Positions 8,601 to 16,700 of a DNA stretch of 23,226 nucleotides are shown piece after piece. The stretch lies in contig LT649493.1 of the NCBI GenBank assembly GCA_900128395.1, positions 1-23,226 of the forward strand. Reading direction: 5' to 3'. The notes beneath the pieces were generated by a model. That model searched no databases. It worked only from the letters and a program-made list of their open reading frames with translations, and was not told where the DNA came from. Each line of letters begins with the position of its first letter. Within the stretch, counting starts at the first letter, position 1. Position numbers and translations under genes: made by a program. This DNA is from Stramenopiles sp. TOSAG23-2. Its lineage: Eukaryota > Sar.

Positions 8601-9865
8601 TTGTTTAAAGATATGCATACATCCTTTGATGATTCAGCTACGATATAGTTTGGTTGTTCTTTTTCAATCGCTTCTAAATAAGCCTTGATTCTCCACAAAG
8701 ACGTTTTTCCTTTTGAAATTGCAGAAATCATCAAAGGTATAAATTGCAATGGTTGTCGCAATAAGTTAAAAAATGCAATTGCTGTAAATACATTTGATAT
8801 ATTAAATGTTGGGGAGACTATTGCGTAGGTAATAATAGCCAAGACACTTGCACCAACAGTAGCAATAGCAGCTAAAAATTCATTAATAGCCCATAGAGCC
8901 CGGAATCCAAAAAGAGAATTCATTTCTTTTCTTCTAATTTGATGTATACGATCCTCGGTTTGTTCTTCCCAACCGGAAAATTTGATGCCACGAATTGAAT
9001 TAATCATTTCACGAACCAATCCTAATCTTTGATCACTTTCGTATTGTTTCCGTTTTTGATATTTAGCTTGTTTACTTCCTACATACCATTGAAGGATTAA
9101 TAAAGTAATCAATGTAGTTACACCAACCAAGCCAGGGCCAACTCCTATTTCAAAAAAAAGCATTACTATAGAATATATAATCACACTTAAAAACCCAGGA
9201 AATCGAAAACTCCATAAAGATGTATCAGCTATTATTTTACAGTCACCAATAATTAAATTTAAACCATTGCTGCCACGTTTTGCATGGGATTTTAAAAGTT
9301 TGGAAAATATTAAAGAGGACAATGTTGCATTCCATCTTAAACCTAGTAAATTATTTGCTGCATTTAAATATTGTGAATGGCCAATTCCAACACAAATTGA
9401 TGCAATAAACATAGCAATAGAAAGTAATATTAATTTATTTGGATCTTTTTCATCACCATTGCTTATTTCCAACAAAATATTTTTTAAAATAATTGGCCGG
9501 AGTGCTTCAGCAAACATATCAAAAAAATTTAAACATATAGTGAACCATACTGTAGTTTTTTCTAATGATAATATTTTTGTAAAAAAATTAAATTTAGATA
9601 TCTTTTCATGGTTATTGATCAATTTACTGCCGTTTTTAAAAAGCTTTTCAGCATGATAATAAGGAGCTAAATAAACATCTTTAAAATTTAATGGCGGGTT
9701 ATAAAATCCATCTTTTGCAATGTTACTTAAATAGCTAAATGTAATTTTATTACAGCAATTGATATTAGGTTTTTTACGTTCAGGAAAAGGAATGAATTTA
9801 TAATTTCTCCAAGTAACACGTTGGTCGTTTTCCACTGCGGAGACATCATAATCGTTTTCTTCCAT
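5688..9865 (-). CDS. ABCC/MRP-type ABC transporter, full length, three exons
   Basis: Exons are 9865-7032, 6935-6353 and 6254-5688, joined across introns of 96 and 98 bp; the sum is 3984 bases, 1327 residues. The splices restore FLKNFDGFSR and the NBD2 Q-loop KLSIVPQNPLLFSDT exactly. Order: short N-terminus without TMD0; TMD1 about 100-390; NBD1 with Walker A GKVGSGKST (461-469), signature LSGGQ (551-555), Walker B IMVFDD (571-576) and H-loop THYLH; a linker with nine threonines (681-689); TMD2 from about 735; NBD2 with GRTGAGKST, LSVGT, LLILDEATSALD and AHRLETV. NBD1 has Asp in place of the catalytic Glu while NBD2 keeps it, the asymmetry typical of ABCC. Such pumps export organic anions and conjugates from plasma or vacuolar membranes; the substrate here is unknown. 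NBD2's LSVGT replaces the usual LSVGQ. It diverges from the desaturase gene across a shared spacer. Confidence 0.92.
6255..6352 (-). other. ABCC gene intron 2 (98 bp)
   Basis: On the minus strand it begins GTAAGTTAC and ends CACTGCAG. Removing it joins RRKLSI to VPQNPLLF, an intact Q-loop. It contains TTCTAAC with the branch-like A about 36 bases before the 3' end. Its ends show loose similarity to the desaturase introns. Confidence 0.9.
6936..7031 (-). other. ABCC gene intron 1 (96 bp)
   Basis: On the minus strand it begins GTAAGTATTTTG and ends ATTACTTAG. It splits a Leu codon (TT|G) and joins KKYELLF to LKNFDGF. It contains TTTCTAAC with the branch-like A about 39 bases before the 3' end. 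Confidence 0.88.
7798..7826. repeat. TAG/ACT trinucleotide run encoding poly-threonine
   Basis: About nine units of GTA (plus strand) lie inside exon 1 of the ABCC-type gene and encode nine threonines in the cytoplasmic linker after NBD1. The position suggests tolerated slippage expansion. Confidence 0.8.
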
Positions 9866-10290
9866 TATATCTGGTTGTCTTCTTCTTCTTCTTCTTCTTC
9901 TTTTAGAATTTGATTTGTAATATGGTCAACAACGCTTTACTACACTAATATAAATTAAAATGTTCTATGTTTTTTATCTTCTGCATATTTTCGAATTTCA
10001 AAGTCACGTCCGTTCATAAAAAAACCTTAACCTGGTGGCAAAAGAGCTGAGCTATTATAGGCCTAGTATACCACCTGGTGGTAGCTAGTGTGTTCCTATC
10101 ACAAATGACCGTAGAAGAAACCATGAAAACAACATGAAAATACAAATACAGTTGAAGTAGTATAATATGTATATATTGATAGATTTAAATTCCTAACTTG
10201 GTAAGACTAAGATAGAAGTTTGTACAAAAGACAAACAATATATACATATATATATATATATACATACATATATATGCAATTAATGGAAAT
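9866..10290. other. divergent intergenic region between ABCC and desaturase genes
   Basis: This spacer holds the promoters of two genes that start at 9865 (minus) and 10291 (plus). A GAA-type repeat (plus strand TTC/TCT, 9878-9903) sits just upstream of the ABCC start and is probably transcribed. A less AT-rich island at 10028-10092 carries ACCTGGTGG twice and the perfect inverted repeat at 10069-10083. A TA/TACA repeat occupies about 10238-10275 next to the desaturase start. I see no additional gene. Confidence 0.55.
10069..10083. promoter_or_regulatory. TACCACC-T-GGTGGTA inverted repeat, candidate regulatory element
   Basis: A perfect 7-bp inverted repeat around one central T lies 204 bases upstream of the ABCC start and 208 bases upstream of the desaturase start. 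A second ACCTGGTGG copy is at 10030-10038. The same core recurs upstream of two other minus-strand genes (19403 and 22738). A regulatory role is inferred from position and recurrence only. Confidence 0.4.
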
Positions 10291-11364
10291 ATGAAAAAAC
10301 CTACTACTTCATTTCCAGAGCAAATATTTTATCTACTTGATACGGCTTTACATTTTGCCTCTTTAATTTATTTTTATTATTTAGCAATTCTGCATGATAA
10401 TATTTATTTCATATTTATTACAGCACTCAATGAATATAAGTTAGGGCTAATAGCACATGAAGGATGTCACTTAGCAATAAATAAAAATTATGGGATGTTA
10501 TATGATATCATGCTTGGTAGCTCAGCACAATGGAGTAAGTAAATTCTTTTCCCCCTAAACCAACCTGTGAAAGATGTATCCTCTCTAACTCCTTATTCTT
10601 TCATACGTTCTCACAGTTGAAAAACACAATAAAGGCCATCATCTCTATACTAATCATACAGATGATCCAGATGTAGATATGATGCCATTTTTACGTGTTA
10701 GGAACGAACAACCATTGAAATGGTATCATTTGTATCAGCAATATTATCAATATCTTTTATTTCCAATTGTAAGTAAATTCTATTCCCCTAAACCTAAAAA
10801 AAGAGACGCCCTCTAACACATCATCACTCATTGATACGCTACGCTCCACAGGCTGGTTTCACACTTCGATTAAACGGTATATATTTTGTTTTTTCAACAC
10901 AAACTATAAAAACATGTTTAATGCAAATGTTAATATATATTCCAGCATTTTCTTATTTTATATATTATCCAACAATTAAATATGGGTTTATTGGTGGTAT
11001 GAAATTTTATATATTACAAAATATGATTATTGGATTTATGTATGGAATTATATTTTTAGTTTCACATATCAATGAAAAAACACATTTCGATAATAAAATA
11101 AAAAAATTTGATGAAATTCAACTAGCAGAAACGGTAGATTGGTCTGCAAGTTCTGGTTTTTGGAATTATTTAACAAATGGTTTGAATCATCAAGTTGTAC
11201 ATCATTTGCATCCACATATATCCAGTTATCATTATCCAAATCTAGTCGCTCCAATCAAAACAAAATATGGTAAGAAATACAAAGAATTCCCAAATTTATT
11301 ACGTGCCATCCAATCTAATTATCTTTATATGGAAAGAATGGGGAGGAATTCTTCTTCAAATTGA
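10291..11364 (+). CDS. membrane fatty acid desaturase, three exons
   Basis: Exons are 10291-10534, 10617-10768 and 10852-11364, totalling 909 bases and 302 residues. Splicing joins AQW-I-EKHNKGHH and LLFPI-AGFTLR in frame. The three histidine boxes of the membrane desaturase fold that bind the di-iron site are present: HEGCH (56-60), HNKGHH (85-90) with YTNH following, and QVVHH (246-250) in GLNHQVVHHLHP. The QxxHH third box is the form typical of front-end (delta-4/5/6/8) desaturases and their relatives. Hydrophobic segments at about 12-45 and 150-203 fit four membrane passes in the ER. The expected activity is oxygen-dependent double-bond insertion into a fatty acyl chain. No fused cytochrome b5 domain is seen: the protein begins only 55 residues before box 1, so an external electron donor or an unseen upstream exon is implied. 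Regiospecificity cannot be told from sequence. Confidence 0.88.
10535..10616 (+). other. desaturase intron 1 (82 bp), introner-like
   Basis: Begins GTAAGTAAATTCTTTTCCCC and ends CGTTCTCACAG. It contains CTCTCTAAC with the branch-like A 28 bases before the 3' end. Its first 27 bases are nearly identical to the first 26 of intron 2 of the same gene. Confidence 0.9.
10769..10851 (+). other. desaturase intron 2 (83 bp), introner-like
   Basis: Begins GTAAGTAAATTCTATTCCCC and ends CTACGCTCCACAG. It contains CCCTCTAAC with the branch-like A 35 bases before the 3' end. It is a near-copy of intron 1 at the 5' end and related in the middle (CTCTAAC) and at the 3' end (GATACG...CACAG). Confidence 0.9.
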
Positions 11365-11569
11365 ACTTTGTTGAATATTATATAATAGCCCCAGCTGGCC
11401 AGCCCTGGGCCAGGTTATAAGGAGGTGGTTGTGCATTTGTATATTTTAGAAGAAAAGTTTTTGAATGCCAGGAATGCCAGAAGAAAATTTTTTTTATTAT
11501 TATTATTATTATAATAATATTTTATATCGATAATATATATATATATTACGCCTCGTATATTTACAGATA

Positions 11570-11605
<36 letters not shown>

Positions 11606-11619
11606 CACACGCGCACAAC
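11365..11619. other. spacer between desaturase and amidase genes, with GC-rich hairpin and TA repeat
   Basis: This 255-base spacer carries an unusual GC-rich block at 11388-11424. Within it CTGGCC (11395-11400) and GGCCAG (11408-11413) form a 6-bp stem with a 7-base loop. Short ATT and AT runs follow, and a long AT repeat (11573-11601) ends just before the amidase start. The hairpin may be the 3' end of the desaturase transcript or an upstream element of the amidase, 207-225 bases before its start. Confidence 0.45.
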
Positions 11620-13503
11620 ATGACAGAACATATACCAAGACGACGACCAATAATATGCCATACTTGTAGCATTCTTACAATACCTATTGTTTTGATATTA
11701 CAAGCATTTCTTTCATTATATTTATGTTATAAAACATATGGATTATTTAATTATTACATAATCAATTTAGGATATATCTATCATTTTTTAATTTTTATAT
11801 TTACAAGTTGGGTCTTGAATACCCCACGATGGTTTTATCATTATATGTCATCTCACCCATCAATAGTTTTAACACTTATGTTTGGACCATCAGTACTTTC
11901 TAAAGTGTTATATACGAAATTCTTAAATTTTAAGAAATATAATAGTAATATCTCCATGATGTTGCCTAAGAAAAAGAATAATAATAACACCAATAAATTA
12001 TTGCAATTATCAGCAAGCGCATTATCAATTTTGATAAAAAAGAAAGAAGTGACTGTTGAAGCATTAACACGAATATGTATTCAAGAGGTAAAAGAAAAAA
12101 ATAAATATTTAAATGCAGTAGTAGCTACACGGTATATTGAAGCTATATTAGAGGCAAAAAAACTTGATAATTATCTTACGACGAAATGTAAAAGTAAAAA
12201 AGATATGGCAAAATTATCACCTTTATTTGGCATACCAATTGTTATTAAAGAATGTTTTGAAATGGAGGGAATGCCATATACTGGTGGCATTGTTGGTAGA
12301 ACTGGTATTGTTGGAAAAAAGATATCAACAACTGTTGAACAAGCAATAAACCATGGAATGATTGTTCTCGGCACGTCAAATATAAGTGAAGGTTGTATGT
12401 TTCATGAAAGTAATAATTTAATATATGGCCAAACAAATAATCCGTATAATTTATCACGTTCTCCTGGTGGATCATCAGGTGGATGCGCGGCTATTTGTGC
12501 AGCAGGTGCAGTGCCTTTGGTAATATGTAGTGATGTTGGGGGTAGTATACGTATTCCTTCCTTTTTTTGTGGTCTATTTGGTCATAAACCAACAGGTGGT
12601 ATGGTATCGAATGAAAATACGTACCCACTAACTGGTCCAGATGGCGTTGATCGATTTTGTCAATTAGGTCCAGTAGCAAGACATGCTGAAGATTTATATC
12701 CTTTTTTAAAAATATTAAAAAAACCATCAAAAAAACTTATGGATCCAAAGAACGTTGATTTGAAAAATATTACCATATTCGTAGTTGAAAAGCCATTGAC
12801 TAGTTATTTATTACGTTCGAAACTGGATCCAGAATTGAAATCTGCATGCGATTATGCTGTAAATGTATTAAAAGATCATGTAAAAGATGTGAAATATATT
12901 ACCATGGGTAATTTTGCATCTGGAATTAATAGTTTTAGCTGGTGGGGTGCGAATATGGATACTGAAAAACCCGAGCCATTTATTGATACAATTACGGAAG
13001 GTTTAGGAAATTGTGATAATGATATCATTGACGATGCAGATGATAATAACAATTATTATTATTACCCAACCATAGAAGTAGTGAAGGCGATGTTTGGTAT
13101 TACAAAAACGCATACAATGCCAGCAATTGGTTTAGGTGCTTTGGAAATGCTTCTTAATTTATTTCCAAATGAACGTGTACGTTTATTGAAAGAATTTAAA
13201 GAAGAGAAAAAAAAAATGGATGATTTATTAAACAATACAAATGCAGTACTAATATACCCAACATTACCAACAACTGCATTTTATCATCACGAAGGCTTAA
13301 TTCGTTTTTTTGATGTTGCAAATACATGCATTATGAATGCATTGGAGTACCCAGCTACAAATATACCCCTTGGTATCTCAAAAGAGAATGGTATGCCATT
13401 AGGTGTTCAATGTGCATCGACACAATGGAATGATCATAAAACTATTGCAATTGCAAAGTTTTTAGAGGAACAAGGTGTGGCATATTGGAGTTCTCCAAAT
13501 TGA
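11620..13503 (+). CDS. FAAH-like amidase-signature hydrolase, membrane-anchored
   Basis: This single-exon gene encodes 627 residues. It belongs to the amidase signature family and carries the Ser-cis-Ser-Lys triad: Lys210 in GIPIVIKECF, Ser285 in SPGGSSGG and Ser309 in SDVGGSIRIPSFFCG. The 24-residue spacing between the two serines equals that of mammalian FAAH (Ser217/Ser241), and the KECF context and IPSFFCGLFGHKPTGG are FAAH-like rather than GatA-like. Hydrophobic segments near 17-38, 46-66 and 80-95 would anchor it to an internal membrane, one or two more than in mammalian FAAH. The expected reaction is hydrolysis of fatty acid amides or N-acylethanolamines to free fatty acid plus amine; the exact substrate is not shown by sequence. 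Acidic and tyrosine-rich low complexity (DNDIIDDADDNNNYYYY) interrupts the later part. It follows the desaturase on the same strand, so both may act on acyl lipids. Confidence 0.88.
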   Translation: MTEHIPRRRPIICHTCSILTIPIVLILQAFLSLYLCYKTYGLFNYYIINLGYIYHFLIFIFTSWVLNTPRWFYHYMSSHPSIVLTLMFGPSVLSKVLYTKFLNFKKYNSNISMMLPKKKNNNNTNKLLQLSASALSILIKKKEVTVEALTRICIQEVKEKNKYLNAVVATRYIEAILEAKKLDNYLTTKCKSKKDMAKLSPLFGIPIVIKECFEMEGMPYTGGIVGRTGIVGKKISTTVEQAINHGMIVLGTSNISEGCMFHESNNLIYGQTNNPYNLSRSPGGSSGGCAAICAAGAVPLVICSDVGGSIRIPSFFCGLFGHKPTGGMVSNENTYPLTGPDGVDRFCQLGPVARHAEDLYPFLKILKKPSKKLMDPKNVDLKNITIFVVEKPLTSYLLRSKLDPELKSACDYAVNVLKDHVKDVKYITMGNFASGINSFSWWGANMDTEKPEPFIDTITEGLGNCDNDIIDDADDNNNYYYYPTIEVVKAMFGITKTHTMPAIGLGALEMLLNLFPNERVRLLKEFKEEKKKMDDLLNNTNAVLIYPTLPTTAFYHHEGLIRFFDVANTCIMNALEYPATNIPLGISKENGMPLGVQCASTQWNDHKTIAIAKFLEEQGVAYWSSPN

Positions 13504-13728
13504 TACACATATGATACCGAATGTACGGGGGAAACTTGTCAATATGAGAGAGAGGGTTGGTAAAAAAATTAAAAAAAAAATAAAAACATACGTGTACACG
13601 AATATTTTTCTAAATCAGCATATCGTAAATTAATACGTTCGTAAAATATATATGCATAATATATCTCCCTGTACATATATTTTTCATATACTTCGTAAAT
13701 ATTACACACACACACACTTTTTTTTTTT
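13504..13728. other. convergent 3' spacer with AC repeat and poly-T
   Basis: 225 bases between the 3' ends of the amidase (plus) and the ABCG-type gene (minus). It holds an AC run (13704-13717) directly followed by about 12 T (13718-13730), which reaches the stop codon of the ABCG-type gene. Nothing coding is seen. Confidence 0.5.
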
Positions 13729-16700
13729 TTACAATTTCTTTGTTCGATCTTTTAGTGTCATAATAAGACATGTAACAATTCTTATGAATATACCCCATGC
13801 AAACATGGCACAAAGATTTCTTTCAAAATTATCAAATGAATATCCAAATACTTCATCCATTGTGTCTTCCATACGCACTCCTAATGAATCGCTAACAGCT
13901 TGATGACGTGCGGCTTCCTTCAGATAGAAATTTTCACTAGCATATCTTAAGAAAGATAGGTTGTATAATATGTTCAGCGGGAAAACATCTTTTTGCATCA
14001 TTGGTATTGTGGATACGGCCCCACTATATAATTGATTCACAAATACAAAGACGAAACCACACAATTGAGCTAAATTTGGTTCCACGACAATCGATACAAA
14101 CATACCAACACCATATGCACAATAATAAACTGGCATTAAGCAGATAAATACCTCTGTATTATTCATTAGAGGCGATGCAATTGCTTTAAATATTAATTGG
14201 AAAAAAAAGGTTCCAAACATAATTTGTGGCAACGATGCTATATCTTTTGCACAAAAATATGCAATGCTTCCTCGTGGCTGGTCAATCCCCGCTGCCTCTC
14301 GAAAATACACTATCCTTTCTCTTCCAAAAATGCGGACTGCAGAGGCACATCCTGCTAACGACATTGCCATCAACGTCATGGATGCACGGGGTAAAATTTT
14401 GTCACTAACTCCGACAGTTAATTTTTGCAACATATCTTGTACAGGTTCTGGGCAACCTACGAAGTTACTTTTTGCGGCAGGAGGTTCCCACCAGGGTGTT
14501 GTTACAAATGAGATACCAAGGAAAAATGCAGCAACAACAACAAATAAATTGTCAATGGCAATATCAAATAGATGCCTTCCTTGTTGGGTAAATGCGCGTC
14601 TCATAAACAAATAGAACATTTTCCAAATGCTAGCTTGCTCTCTTTTTACTAAAACATTATCTTCAATTCCACCAACACTTGCATTGTTCGTACCTGGCAT
14701 TTTACGTTGTTGATGTTTGTTCCACATTTCAAATAGTCTTTCTGCATCAAATTTACCGCGTTCTCCTTTTCTCTTTACATCGCCAGCAATTACATCCATA
14801 AAAAAATCCGCAGGATTCGTTCTTGCTGGACAAAAAAAACCAATGCTTTCAAAATATTTTATAGCACCTTCCGACGGGCCCAGATACACCGTTTGACCGC
14901 CTTTGCCCAGTAGCAACACATCATGAAACATTGTAAAAATTTCATACCGTGGTTGATGAATAACAGTGATTACTGTTATTCCTGTATCTGCAATATCTCT
15001 TAAAGCTTTACAAACATCGAGGGAGCTAGTTGAATCTAATCCGCTAGTAGGCTCATCTAGAAATAATACAGAAGGTTCTGCTACCATCTCTAATCCGATG
15101 TTCACACGTTTTCGTTGCCCGCCACTAATACCCCTAGTATTTTCGTCACCAATGCGCGAATGTCTAATTTCTCGAAGGTCTAGCAAGTCTATACACTTTC
15201 GTATTTTTCTTCTTTTCTCAACAGCATTATATTTCGAACTTAGCCGAATGTTTCCAGAGTATTGCAAATTTTCTTTTACTGTCATATCTCGCATCATTAT
15301 ATCCTCTTGTGGAACAAATCCAACAATTCGTTTGTATTTCGATAAGCTTTCATTGACACCGTTAATCAAGACAGTTCCAGTTTGGTCGCCATAATATGCT
15401 TTTCCAGCTAATGTTGTCATAAATGTAGATTTTCCTGCACCTGATGGCCCCATCACTGCCGTAACCTTTCCATGCATGATTTCACCAGTTACCCCTTTCA
15501 AAACACTTTTTCCAGAGCCTTTAATATCTAAGCCCAAATTTTCAAATTTGAAATCGATTTTAAATTTAGTATCTGCAATTGCAGATAATTCTGACGAGGA
15601 TGCTATTGAAGACTCAGCACGTTGCTCTAATAATGATGAATGTCCTTTCTCTGCAATTTCCTTTACTTCTTCCTCACCAATATATCCAAAACTTTTCAAT
15701 TTATTTGCGTCATTTTCAGAAGTAGTTCGTTCTGCAATTGTTCTTTCAATTGCACTTTGTCGGGCAGGATTCAAAATTGCCATATCCATTTGCTTACGAT
15801 GATCCTCCCTCTTATCCCTCTCTTTATTCCGTATGTAGGTATACAATTTCGTCAAACAATATGCCCCAAGAGACACAGCCACCATCAGAACATACGGCCA
15901 GATAGGCAATGAAATGTTACTTCCCTCTTTACACACTTCAAACAATTTACATTTTATAGGTACCGTATTACCTTCTGGGCAATAATAACCTTGAGGACAT
16001 ATTTTCCTTACAGTTGGGTCGGAACAGTAATATCCAGCAGGGCATGGGTAAAAGTCATATGAACCAGCAGGACAATATAAAGTTAATGGGCATTCCACTG
16101 GTGGCTCAATACGTGTCCCATCTCCTGGTGCTTCACTGCCCAAATGTAGTTTGCACACATACCCAGCCTTGCAAGATTCTGGAACAATAGTTGCTTCTTT
16201 GCAGTATTGAACCCCTGGGCATTCATCGCAAATATGGTCTACATCATTTGGGCACTTGCATAATATATCTGGAAAACGACAAATCCGTGGTACGTAATCT
16301 GATGGAGTCAAACAATATGTTTGCGCCGGGCAGCTGATGTCATTGTATATACTGCTACCAATTGAACAGAATTCTCCAGGTGTACAATTTGTCAAGACAT
16401 TTTCTTTATGCATTACCATTTTCGGTGTCGAATCTTTCAAATGATACGTTTTTGCCAATACAATTTTCTGTTTCATCCCTGGCGAAGCTGGAAAAGGTGG
16501 CATGTATGGCGCAATTGATATTGTACCGTTTGGCGAATCGACATATTCTGTTAACCCTGTTGCAAAACAGTTACTTAACCCCCCTTGAGTCGTTTCACAT
16601 TTTTCTGGAACGCTCATTCCTTCCTTTCCACATTTAAATCCTATTGGACATGGATGCATGCCTTGCTTACAAAAATTACCCTTTTCGCATAATATTTTTT

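Noticed and set aside
13652-13903. 83-codon plus-strand frame across the AC/poly-T tract
   Set aside because: Mostly simple repeat and antisense of the ABCG C-terminus.
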